This document shows, one piece after another, positions 16,352-22,797 of a stretch of DNA of 32,560 nt. The DNA lies in contig USBN01000012.1 of NCBI GenBank assembly GCA_900552935.1, positions 1 to 32,560 of the forward strand. Direction: 5' to 3'. Position 1 is the first letter of the stretch; every line of letters starts with the position of its first letter. The notes beneath the pieces were generated by a model. That model was not told where the DNA came from. It ran no database searches and saw only the letters and a program-made list of their open reading frames with translations. Position numbers and translations under genes: made by a program. This stretch comes from an uncultured Coriobacteriaceae bacterium (GTDB lineage: Bacteria > Actinomycetota > Coriobacteriia > Coriobacteriales > Atopobiaceae).

Positions 16352-17584
16352 TTGGTGAGATGGTGGATTCCCTACGCGTCGCTCTTTGCAACGGCGCTCG
16401 TCGTGACGCTGGTAACCACACCGCTCGCCCGGCTCATAGCCACTCGCCTCGGCGCGGTCGACAAGCCCAGCAAGCGACGCATCAACAAGCGCACCATCCC
16501 GCGTATGGGCGGCATCGCGATCTTCCTCGCACTCATCGCAGCCGTCATCCTCCAGTACATGGGAACGATGCACCTTCACTGGCCCATCGTCTTTATGCCC
16601 GGTCGTTTTTCGATCTACAACTACCCGATGCTCGGCCTCTCGTTCCTCGTCATTTTCATGACGGGCGCGTTTGATGACGTTTTTCAGCTGAAACCCCTCG
16701 CGAAGCTCGCGGGCCAAGTTCTCGCGGCGAGCATCGCCGTGGCGGCCGGCCTCACCGTCGGCACCATCATGAACCCGTTTGGCCCCGGCGAGCTCGTTCT
16801 TGGCTGGGTCGCCTACCCCATCACCGTCATCTACCTCGTAGCCTACGTGAACATCATCAACCTGATCGACGGTCTCGACGGCCTTGCGTCAGGCATCACG
16901 TTCATCTCGTGCTGCACGCTCTTCGTGCTCGCGAATCTCGCCGGCAGGCGCGACGCCGCGGCACTCTCCATCGCCGTCGCCGGTGCCACGCTTGGTTTTC
17001 TCCGCTACAACTTCAACCCGGCGTCGATCTTCCTCGGCGACTCCGGCTCGCTGCTGCTCGGCTTCTCGCTCGGTACGATCTCGCTGCTGAACGTCCGCCG
17101 CGTCGCCGGCCTCACCACAATCATCGTCCCTCTCGTCATTTCCTTCGTACCCATCGTCGACACGCTTTCCGCGATCATCCGTCGCAAGCGCGCGCACGTG
17201 AGCGTGGGGCAGGCGGACAAGGGTCACATCCACCACCGCCTCATCCAGGACGGCTATGACCAGAAGCAGGCGGTTCTGCTCATGTACCTCTGGACGGCAA
17301 TGCTGTCCGTGGGGGCCATCATCATGACGCAGATCGAGACCGCACCGCGTATCGTCGTCTTCTGCATCCTTATTGGCGCGTCGTTCGCGTTCGCCGCGCA
17401 CCTTCACCTTTTCGATCCGGTGCTGCTTCACCACTACAACCCAAAGAGCGGCGAGGACGAGCTCGTGACTCCCGATGACCCGGCGTTCGCAGTCGAGCAG
17501 GAGCGTCGCGAGGAGCATCGCGAAGAACGCCGAGAAGAACGCCACGAGGCCATCTCGGACCTCCTCCACCACGACGACAAGTAG
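16352..17584 (+). CDS. Undecaprenyl-phosphate sugar-1-phosphate transferase (WecA/TagO/MraY family)
   Basis: A polytopic membrane enzyme that transfers GlcNAc-1-phosphate (or a related sugar phosphate) from a UDP-sugar to undecaprenyl phosphate, the first step of wall polymer or glycan synthesis. The 410-residue product has about ten hydrophobic segments. Motifs: KRRINKRTIPRMGG (41-54), FDD (107-109), NIINLIDGLDG (167-177), FLGDSGS (227-233) and the HIHHRL loop (292-297). HIHHRL and length favour WecA/TagO over MraY. The C-terminus is a charged tail rich in EERREEH. Start: TTG at 16352, eight bases past AAAGG; a GTG at 16355 is possible. The frame continues past the TAG stop for 38 codons of repeat sequence. 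Confidence 0.9.
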   Translation: MVRWWIPYASLFATALVVTLVTTPLARLIATRLGAVDKPSKRRINKRTIPRMGGIAIFLALIAAVILQYMGTMHLHWPIVFMPGRFSIYNYPMLGLSFLVIFMTGAFDDVFQLKPLAKLAGQVLAASIAVAAGLTVGTIMNPFGPGELVLGWVAYPITVIYLVAYVNIINLIDGLDGLASGITFISCCTLFVLANLAGRRDAAALSIAVAGATLGFLRYNFNPASIFLGDSGSLLLGFSLGTISLLNVRRVAGLTTIIVPLVISFVPIVDTLSAIIRRKRAHVSVGQADKGHIHHRLIQDGYDQKQAVLLMYLWTAMLSVGAIIMTQIETAPRIVVFCILIGASFAFAAHLHLFDPVLLHHYNPKSGEDELVTPDDPAFAVEQERREEHREERREERHEAISDLLHHDDK

Positions 17585-18094
17585 CGCTGCCTGCAGGGAA
17601 GCCTGCTAGCTGCGCGAGGCCTGCTGGCTGCGCGAGATTTGCTCATTGCGCGAGGTCCGCTGGCTGCACGAAGTTGCAATCGGCACGCAGGCTTGCCCTA
17701 AACACGCATATAGGCCGCAGCAATTAAGGCGAGGGCACGCGAAGGCGACGCGGGACAGCGATGCGACACACATGTAAGCCTTAAGCGAGCAAAACGGCTG
17801 GCAAGGCTCAAACATGAGGCCGCAGCAGCCATAGAGAGCAGCAATCGACATGCTTAGAGGCTGCATGCATGTCGATTGTTCGCTGTGGCCGACCGCGGCA
17901 GAATCCGTGGCGACCAATTGACGTAGATAGAGCGCCGCGGACTGTTTAAACGCGCAAATGATCGCCGCCGTTTGGCATTAACCCGGTTTTACGCACATTA
18001 AGACATGCTTAAAAGCTCTATGTGTTCGCAATAGCCAACTCGGCTTGACGGCATAAAAAGAAGGGCTCGCGTGTACGCAACGCGCGTGCGACAC
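17585..18094. other. 510-bp gene-free region with repeats and a long hairpin
   Basis: No gene is well supported. It holds the 18-bp repeats (17601-17672), a perfect 12-bp inverted repeat CAATCGACATGC/GCATGTCGATTG with 13-nt loop (17842-17878), and the left arm of an 18-bp inverted repeat (18073-18090). Base composition is less GC-rich than in the genes. The 17842 hairpin lacks a U-tract on either side, so it is not an obvious wecA terminator; an operator or RNA element is possible. Confidence 0.5.
17601..17672 (+). repeat. 18-bp tandem repeat, 4 copies, after the wecA-like stop
   Basis: Four contiguous 18-bp units of the form GCCTGCTGGCTGCGCGAG start 16 nt past the TAG stop; a fifth is barely recognisable. 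In the wecA frame they encode six-residue repeats (GLLAAR, DLLIAR, GPLAAR), open to a TAA at 17699-17701. Confidence 0.85.
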
Positions 18095-18122
18095 AAAAAA
18101 GGTCCGCACGCGCGTTGCGTAC
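18073..18122. repeat. 18-bp perfect inverted repeat
   Basis: GTACGCAACGCGCGTGCG (18073-18090) is an exact reverse complement of 18105-18122, with a 14-bp spacer that includes A6. The right arm is shared with the rplT terminator stem, so the two hairpins exclude each other. Confidence 0.9.
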
Positions 18123-18128
18123 GGACCT
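18095..18128 (-). terminator. Rho-independent terminator of infC-rpmI-rplT
   Basis: On minus AGGTCCGTACGC pairs with GCGTGCGGACCT (18128-18117 with 18111-18100; 12 bp with one T-G pair, 5-nt loop), followed by a T-tract. It lies 30 nt past the rplT stop. Confidence 0.9.
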
Positions 18129-18158
18129 TAGACGAGCAATATGCTTGAGACGAGTGAT

Positions 18159-18524
18159 TTACTCGGCGTCAGCGATGGCCTTCTTGGCGACCTCGGCGAG
18201 AGCGGCGAAAGCAGCCTCGTCCTCGTAGGCGATCTGCGAGAGGACCTTACGGTCGAGATCGACGCCGGCGAGCTTCAGGCCGTGCATGAAGGTGGAGTAG
18301 CTCATGTCGTTCATGCGGGCGGCAGCGTTGATGCGCTGGATCCAGAGACGACGGATGTCGCGCTTCTTGTTACGACGATCGCGGTACTGGTACTGCAGGG
18401 AGTGCTGGACCTGCTCCTTCATGCCGCGGAAAGTGCGGGAGGAAGTGCCGTAGTAGCCCTTGGAGAGCTCCTTCAGGGTATTACGCTTCTTACGACCGGC
18501 GACAGCGCGCTTGACTCGTGCCAT
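18159..18524 (-). CDS. rplT: 50S ribosomal protein L20
   Basis: A 121-residue, very basic protein that binds 23S rRNA and is needed for early 50S assembly. The N-terminus MARVKRAVAGRKKRNTLKELSKGYYG and the segments RRLWIQRINAAAR and GLKLAGVDLDRKVL are diagnostic. It is the last gene of infC-rpmI-rplT, 45 nt after rpmI, with TAGGAG upstream of the ATG. In several bacteria L20 represses its own operon through leader RNA; see the attenuator upstream of infC. Confidence 0.98.
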   Translation of the reverse strand: MARVKRAVAGRKKRNTLKELSKGYYGTSSRTFRGMKEQVQHSLQYQYRDRRNKKRDIRRLWIQRINAAARMNDMSYSTFMHGLKLAGVDLDRKVLSQIAYEDEAAFAALAEVAKKAIADAE

Positions 18525-18569
18525 GTGTGATCAACTCCTAGTGAAAAAAGACAGGGCTTGCGCTGCGCG

Positions 18570-18764
18570 CTACTTGCCCATGCGGGACGAAACGACCTTG
18601 ACGTCGGCGGGGGCGAGCTCGGTCTCCTGGCGGAAGCCACGAATGCGCTTGGGCGACTTCTTGGTGAGGATGTGGCTCTTGAAAGCCTTGGCGCGCATGA
18701 TCTTGCCGGTGCCGGTCTTGCGGAAACGCTTGGCCGTACCCTTGTGCGTCTTCATCTTGGGCAT
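18570..18764 (-). CDS. rpmI: 50S ribosomal protein L35
   Basis: A 64-residue basic protein of the large subunit. MPKMKTHKGTAKRFRKTGTGK at the N-terminus and ILTKKSPKRIRGFR in the middle are diagnostic, and length matches the family. Its ATG comes one base after the infC stop, so its translation is probably coupled to infC. Confidence 0.98.
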   Translation of the reverse strand: MPKMKTHKGTAKRFRKTGTGKIMRAKAFKSHILTKKSPKRIRGFRQETELAPADVKVVSSRMGK

Positions 18765-18765
18765 G

Positions 18766-19344
18766 CTAGTTCTCCTTCGTATCCTTCTCGTCTGCCACTG
18801 CGGCCTTCTCGTCGAAGGCGCCCTTGATCGGCGCGACGAGCATGTGCATGTTGCGGCCTTCCATCTTGGGCTGGCTCTCGACCGTGGCGTAGGGCTTGAG
18901 GTCCTCCGTCAGGCGCTCGAGCACGTTGAGACCCTGCTCGGGGTGAGCCATCTCACGACCACGGAACATGATGGTCACCTTCACGCGCGCGCCTTTCTTG
19001 AGGAAGCGCATGACATGACCCTTCTTGGTCTCGTAGTCGCCGGTGTCGATCTTGGGACGGAACTTCATCTCCTTGACCTCGACCTTGGCCTGGTTCTTAC
19101 GAGCCTGCTTGGCCTTGATCGCCTGCTCGTACTTGTACTTGCCGTAGTCCATGACCTTGCAGACGGGCGGCTCCGCGTTGGGGGCAATCTCGACGAGGTC
19201 GAGGCCCTGCTCGGAAGCGATGCGCTGCGCGTCACGAACGCCGAAGAGGCCCAGCTGAGAGCCATCGACACCGATAAGACGGCAGGAACGAGCGGTGATC
19301 TCCCCGTTAATACGGGGACCATCGGATTTGGCTATCTTACACAC
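18766..19344 (-). CDS. infC: Translation initiation factor IF-3
   Basis: It binds the 30S subunit and checks start-codon selection. The product of 189-192 residues has the N-domain (GPRINGEITARSCRLIG; LDLVEIAPNAEPPVCKVMDYGKYKYEQ), the linker helix (KAKQARKNQAKVEVKEMKFRPKID) and the C-domain (GDYETKKGHVMRFLKKGARVKVTIMFRGREMAHPE). I give the first canonical start, GTG at 19344, but the ribosome site AAGGAAG abuts that GTG. An ATA three codons later (19335) has ideal 9-nt spacing. Because infC often starts at AUU or AUA for self-control, ATA may be the real start. It heads the infC-rpmI-rplT operon. Confidence 0.95.
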   Translation of the reverse strand: MCKIAKSDGPRINGEITARSCRLIGVDGSQLGLFGVRDAQRIASEQGLDLVEIAPNAEPPVCKVMDYGKYKYEQAIKAKQARKNQAKVEVKEMKFRPKIDTGDYETKKGHVMRFLKKGARVKVTIMFRGREMAHPEQGLNVLERLTEDLKPYATVESQPKMEGRNMHMLVAPIKGAFDEKAAVADEKDTKEN

Positions 19345-19420
19345 CTTCCTTTCGTTGCGGTGTGCCTGGTGGGGGCACCTCGCCGCGGTTGCGGCTTGGC
19401 CCTTGTGGGCGCCACCGCAC

Positions 19421-19455
19421 GAAAAAACCGGAGCTGCGACATGCGCAGCCCCGGT
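19421..19455 (-). terminator. Attenuator hairpin in the infC-rpmI-rplT leader
   Basis: On minus ACCGGGGCTGCG pairs with CGCAGCTCCGGT (12 bp with one G-T pair, loop CATGT), followed by TTTTTTCG. It ends 77 nt before the infC start with no supported gene just upstream, so it is likely a leader attenuator, as in L20-controlled operons. Termination of an unseen upstream transcript is the alternative. Confidence 0.75.
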
Positions 19456-19587
19456 AAGATTCAGGTAAATCGCTCCTATGATTTGAGCGTATCTTCCTTT
19501 GTCTGACCAGACAGCTGCCCGTGGCGCCGTTCAGGTGGGGCCATAAGCTCTGACCCACTTCGAATTGAGGCCATCTGGCCACAACGG

Positions 19588-19746
19588 TTATGTAGTATGC
19601 CATGCATTCACAAGACGCGCAAGCACAAAGTTGAGTGCACCCTCAAATGTGAAGGTCTCCACATAGCGCGCTCGCACGACGGAGGGCATGAGGGTCTCCT
19701 CATGGCGTACGTCCGCGAGAAGGACAATCTTGTCCGCAACCTCTGC
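19588..19746 (-). CDS. Possible small protein (53 aa), doubtful
   Basis: An open frame from ATG at 19746 encodes a plausible-looking peptide (MAEVADKIVLLADVRHEE at the start, FTFEGALNFVLARLVNAWH near the end). G/C at third positions is about 60 percent, below the clear genes. GAGG stands four bases before the ATG. It overlaps the candidate infC promoter. I do not recognise a family, and chance is a real possibility. Confidence 0.25.
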   Translation of the reverse strand, partial: AEVADKIVLLADVRHEETLMPSVVRARYVETFTFEGALNFVLARLVNAWHTT

Positions 19747-19786
19747 CATACTACCTCGTAGGCGAATTACGAGGAACGAGGGATTC

Positions 19787-20872
19787 ATGACCAGGGGCTA
19801 TCAAGGCAAGAGCGGACACCAGGGCGCTGGCTCGCGCAGGCGTGGCAGCAAGCGCGGCAAGTCCACAGGCAGGCAGGACGCACGCCCCCGCGAGCCCAAA
19901 GCCACTCCCGAGCCGCAGGAGCTAGATACCGCGCTTGGCCTTCCCGTCCACCTCATCGAAGCCGTTCGCTGCCAGTATGGTGAGGAGGCATCGCGCATCG
20001 AGACGGGGTGGGCATGCAACCGCCGCGTGACCCTGCGCGCCAACACGCTCCTCGCCAGCGCGGAGCAGGTCGCCGGCGACCTTGATGCGGCTGGCATCGC
20101 CTTCACGCGCGCACCTTGGTACGAGGACGCCTTCGTCCTAGCAGACGGAGCGCGCGAACGTGACCTCTGGGATCTCGACATGTATAAGCAGGGCAAGATC
20201 TACCTGCAAAGCCTTTCCTCCATGCTGCCCCCTCTCGCCCTTTCGCCGCGCGCTGGGGCAGATATCCTCGACATGTGCGCGGCCCCCGGCGGCAAGACCA
20301 GTCAGATGGCGGCGCTCGCTCCCGGTGGGGATGGAGTTCGTGCCGCACGCGTGACGGCTTGCGAGGTCTCTAAGCCGCGCGCCGAGAAGCTCGAGCACAA
20401 CCTCGCCAAACTTGGAGCAAAGAACGTCCAGGTCATGCGCACGGACGCGAGCAAGCTCGATGATTGGTTCTCCTTCGACCAGATTCTGCTCGACGCGCCG
20501 TGCACGGGCTCCGGAACCGTCCATGTACAGGATGACCACGCGGCACGATACCTCACGCCAGCCCTCGCGAGCGGCGTCGAACGTTCGCAGCGTGCCCTTG
20601 TCGACAAGGCGCTTCGCGTGCTCAAGCCCGGCGGAGAGCTCGTCTACTCGACTTGCTCCGTGCTTGTACGCGAAAACGAAGACGTGGTTAGCTGGGCGCT
20701 CTCACGTCACAAGGATTGCGAGCTGGTTGGCGCCGGCTTGCCCGCCAGCGCACTTGGGTCAGAGGAGTTCTCCGTACCCACCCTGCCATGCGGGCTGGAC
20801 GGTGCCCTCACGGTATGCCCGAGCGATTTGTTCGAGGGATTCTTCTTGGCTAAGATTCGCAAGCTTGGCTAG
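19787..20872 (+). CDS. RsmB/NOP2-type RNA (cytosine-5) methyltransferase
   Basis: A SAM-dependent enzyme that methylates C5 of cytosines in rRNA or tRNA. The 361-residue product has a basic low-complexity N-terminus (SRRRGSKRGKSTGR), then the catalytic domain. Motif I is DMCAAPGGKTSQMA, motif IV LDAPCTGSGTV with the release cysteine in PC, and motif VI YSTCSV with the nucleophilic cysteine in TC. YLQSLSSMLP precedes motif I as in the family. It lacks the NusB-like N-domain of E. coli RsmB and the long RsmF tail, so the exact target base is unclear. Start: ATG at 19787 after GAGGG; longer in-frame starts run into the divergent leader. Confidence 0.9.
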   Translation: MTRGYQGKSGHQGAGSRRRGSKRGKSTGRQDARPREPKATPEPQELDTALGLPVHLIEAVRCQYGEEASRIETGWACNRRVTLRANTLLASAEQVAGDLDAAGIAFTRAPWYEDAFVLADGARERDLWDLDMYKQGKIYLQSLSSMLPPLALSPRAGADILDMCAAPGGKTSQMAALAPGGDGVRAARVTACEVSKPRAEKLEHNLAKLGAKNVQVMRTDASKLDDWFSFDQILLDAPCTGSGTVHVQDDHAARYLTPALASGVERSQRALVDKALRVLKPGGELVYSTCSVLVRENEDVVSWALSRHKDCELVGAGLPASALGSEEFSVPTLPCGLDGALTVCPSDLFEGFFLAKIRKLG

Positions 20873-20919
20873 CCCTGCAGGTTAGTCAAGCACGTGACAA
20901 GCAAGGCGAACGATCGGCC

Positions 20920-21417
20920 CTAAGCCTCATCCGCCATGTCGTGGCCACGCGCCTCGAACATCGAGACGATCTCATCGGGCGTGGAGTCGAGCGCACACGC
21001 GAGTTCCTCGAGGGATCTACGCTGCGCCTCCCTCAGCACGCGCGACATGAACGTACTGGGCTTTTTGCCCTCAGCCTCCGCGGCGGCAATACGCTGGCGC
21101 ATGGTCTTGACCACACGAACGGAATCCGGCACGCCATTCTTGAGAAGCGCCTTGAAGTGCTTCTCCTCGAGACCAGAATTGCGATCAGTGAAATCGTCGC
21201 AGGTCAAATCGTCGTAGCCCTCGATGACCGCAAGAGCGTCCTCACGACTCACGGGAGGATGGAGCTTGTCTGCCTGGGCCTGGGGATACAGCAGCTTCGT
21301 GGTGCTGCGTCCGTCGCCAGCCTCAAGGACGAGTACGGGAAACGGCGAATCCTCGAAACCGACAACCGTACACAGGCCCTGACCGGGATGCACGACACGC
21401 TCCCCAATTGCAAACAT
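20920..21417 (-). CDS. carD: CarD/CdnL-type transcription regulator
   Basis: CarD-family proteins bind the RNA polymerase beta subunit and stabilise open complexes, notably at rRNA promoters. The 165-residue product starts MFAIGERVVHPGQGLCTVVGFED, the RNAP-interacting Tudor-like domain, and continues with a helical DNA-binding half (about 55-155; VKTMRQRIAAAEAEGKKPSTFMSRVLREAQR). Length fits the family. The ATG at 21417 has GGAGG five bases upstream. Longer starts (for example ATG 21570 after AGGGG) exist, but the added codons are AT-ended and include the nine-base repeats, so they are probably leader. It converges with the methyltransferase gene across 47 bp without a clear terminator. Confidence 0.93.
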   Translation of the reverse strand: MFAIGERVVHPGQGLCTVVGFEDSPFPVLVLEAGDGRSTTKLLYPQAQADKLHPPVSREDALAVIEGYDDLTCDDFTDRNSGLEEKHFKALLKNGVPDSVRVVKTMRQRIAAAEAEGKKPSTFMSRVLREAQRRSLEELACALDSTPDEIVSMFEARGHDMADEA

Positions 21418-21462
21418 ATCAACCTCCACGAAAGGTTCGCACTCGCTAACCTCGACAGGCGT

Positions 21463-21516
21463 CCGGCTCAACCGGTTCAAACGACCCAGCCGGCTAAACC
21501 GATTAAATCGGCTAAA
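21463..21516 (-). repeat. Nine-base tandem repeat, 6 copies, in the carD leader
   Basis: Six contiguous 9-mers on minus: TTTAGCCGA, TTTAATCGG, TTTAGCCGG, CTGGGTCGT, TTGAACCGG, TTGAGCCGG. They lie between the extended -10 box and the carD ribosome site. Confidence 0.85.
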
Positions 21517-21520
21517 CCCT

Positions 21521-21529
21521 ATAGTATCA
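21521..21529 (-). promoter_or_regulatory. Candidate carD promoter (extended -10)
   Basis: TGA TACTAT on minus at 21529-21521. A start near 21514 would place almost all of the nine-base repeats in the 5' untranslated region. Confidence 0.45.
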
Positions 21530-21713
21530 CTACGATTCTGTATAACCGCAGGTAAATTCACAGTCGGCATGAGAATCCCCTGCGTAAGAGGTTGATGGTA
21601 CGGTGCCGCGCCGAGGGCCGAGGGGCGCGGCGCGAGCGACTGGCGGGCAGCGCGGGGGCGGCGCAGTCCCACGAAAAGGGTCAACTGCCCCGCCATGAGC
21701 TCACAGCAAGCGC

Positions 21714-21729
21714 ATGCATATTTATGCAT
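21714..21729. repeat. 16-bp palindrome
   Basis: ATGCATA-TT-TATGCAT, an AT-rich perfect dyad in GC-rich surroundings. It could be a regulator binding site; no regulator is identified. Confidence 0.55.
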
Positions 21730-21892
21730 ATAGCTGGCTTAGCGCTCCCATACATGTCATTCTCTATAACGAGTCCGCCACATCACGAGAAGTCGAAACG
21801 TTGGCGAGCACTTATCGGCTTTAAGCGTGTCGTCAGGCATTCCTGCCGGGCATTCTGTATACTCTTGTCCGTCGCGCGAACAGCGCACATAA

Positions 21893-21978
21893 GCCCGAGT
21901 GGTGGAATGGCAGACACGGAGGTCTCAAAAACCTCTGAGGGAAACCTCGTGCGAGTTCGACCCTCGCCTCGGGCACCA
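21893..21978 (+). tRNA. tRNA-Leu(CAA)
   Basis: An 86-nt class II tRNA with acceptor GCCCGAG/CTCGGGC, anticodon stem GAGGT/ACCTC and loop CTCAAAA (anticodon CAA, reads TTG), a long variable arm, T-loop GTTCGACCC and an encoded CCA. TATACT 30 nt upstream is a good -10 box. Confidence 0.96.
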
Positions 21979-21985
21979 AGTATTC

Positions 21986-22018
21986 GGCCGGCCCCGCATA
22001 TGCGAGGTCGGCCCTTTT
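21986..22018 (+). terminator. Terminator after tRNA-Leu
   Basis: A long imperfect hairpin (outer GGCCG/CGGCC, inner CGCA/TGCG, 21986-22013) is followed by CTTTTGTTGT on plus, 7 nt past the tRNA. Confidence 0.75.
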
Positions 22019-22041
22019 GTTGTCGTGAAGCATGTTACCGA

Positions 22042-22123
22042 CGCCGGCGCAGCGGCCACGCGCGCAGCTAGCGCAGGTGCCTCCGCCGGCGCAGCGGCCG
22101 TGCCCGCGGCTAGCGCAGGTAGG
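22042..22123 (-). repeat. 42-bp tandem repeat across the hydrolase stop codon
   Basis: On plus CGCCGGCGCAGCGGCC recurs at 22042 and 22084, and CTAGCGCAGGT recurs 42 bp apart. The units contain the real TAG (22112-22110) and, 14 codons later in the same frame, a second TAG (22070-22068) preceded by similar codons (YLR-stop and HLR-stop). Confidence 0.85.
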
Positions 22124-22793
22124 GGTTACACCTGAGCTCCCAGCTCATCATGGTGTCGTCACCGTGGCCGGGAAGCAGATGCGTCGCCGGCGCAAGCTCG
22201 CCGGCCACACGGTGCAGGGACTCGGTCATCACGGCCCTATCGCCGCCAGCGAGGTCAGTCCTGCCCACGCTACCTGAGAAGATGGTGTCACCGGTAAAAC
22301 AGATTCCCTCGGCAGCGCCCTCGCCAACGAGCAGCACGCCACCCGGCGTGTGGCCAGGCACCGGCAGCACGCGGAAGCTCGCCGCCCCCACGCCCACAAC
22401 CTCGCCAGGCTCGAGCGTCACGTCGGGCGCTGGCGCGTCGTCGTCATAGTAGAGCCCGAGGGCGCGATCGCGCTTGGCACGCGACGCCAGCTCGGCGTCG
22501 GCTTTGGCGATGGCAAACTTCGCGCCCGTGGCCTTGACCAGGGCGAGCACGCCTCCCACGTGGTCGGCGTGTCCATGGGTCGCGGCCACGAGCTCAACCG
22601 GCACGTCAATCGCGGCGGCGACGCGCGCGCCCTCGGCACCCGGGTCGACCACAAGCGCGCGACCCTCGCTCACCACGGCGTAGCAGTTGGTTGTGAGCGG
22701 ACCCACCACGAAGCGGATGACCTTGAGCTCGCCGGACTCCACCGCGGCGACGCCGTCGAGCGCCATCTCGCCCGTATTCCAGAACACACCCAT
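22110..22793 (-). CDS. Metallo-beta-lactamase-fold hydrolase (glyoxalase II-like)
   Basis: The 227-residue product carries the metal-binding motif THGHADH (H73, H75, D77, H78), then H148 in GHTPGG, D169 in CFTGDTIF and H210 in LLPGHGDDT, all ligands for a two-metal site. FVVGPLTTNCYAVV near the N-terminus is typical of short glyoxalase II-like proteins often found after relA. The substrate is unknown; thioester hydrolysis is a family-level guess. The ATG at 22793 lies 4 nt past the rel stop with AGGAGG seven bases upstream, so it is the last gene of the tgt-to-rel run. Confidence 0.9.
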   Translation of the reverse strand: MGVFWNTGEMALDGVAAVESGELKVIRFVVGPLTTNCYAVVSEGRALVVDPGAEGARVAAAIDVPVELVAATHGHADHVGGVLALVKATGAKFAIAKADAELASRAKRDRALGLYYDDDAPAPDVTLEPGEVVGVGAASFRVLPVPGHTPGGVLLVGEGAAEGICFTGDTIFSGSVGRTDLAGGDRAVMTESLHRVAGELAPATHLLPGHGDDTMMSWELRCNPYLR

Positions 22794-22797
22794 CCCG

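Larger units (their letters stand above)
19345..19786. other. 442-bp divergent region between infC and the methyltransferase gene
   Basis: It holds the infC leader with attenuator (19421-19455), a candidate minus-strand promoter (TTGCGC 19622-19617, 17 bp, CATACT 19599-19594) and a doubtful small reading frame on minus. A promoter for the plus-strand methyltransferase gene is not clear. GAGG-type ribosome sites precede its ATG. Confidence 0.5.
21418..21892. other. 475-bp gene-free region between carD and tRNA-Leu
   Basis: It contains, from the carD side, nine-base repeats (21463-21516), an extended -10 box (TGA TACTAT, 21529-21521, minus), a GC-rich stretch at 21600-21680, a 16-bp palindrome (21714-21729) and a plus-strand TATACT at 21858-21863 as -10 of tRNA-Leu. 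No gene is supported. Confidence 0.5.

Noticed and set aside
17601..17672. CRISPR-like repeats
   Set aside because: The units here and at 14494, 21463, 22042 and 31530 are contiguous with no spacers, so they are tandem repeats.
17606..17917. Cys-rich 103-codon frame on minus in the wecA-rplT gap
   Set aside because: It starts at TTG without a good ribosome site, has mixed codon use, and its C-terminus is just the antisense of the 18-bp repeat.
19337..19603. 88-codon minus frame over the infC leader
   Set aside because: It reads through the attenuator hairpin and the infC ribosome site and resembles no protein.
21418..21570. N-terminal extension of CarD from ATG 21570
   Set aside because: The codons are AT-ended and cover the repeats and a promoter-like box. 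The internal ATG at 21417 has a far better ribosome site and matches the family start.
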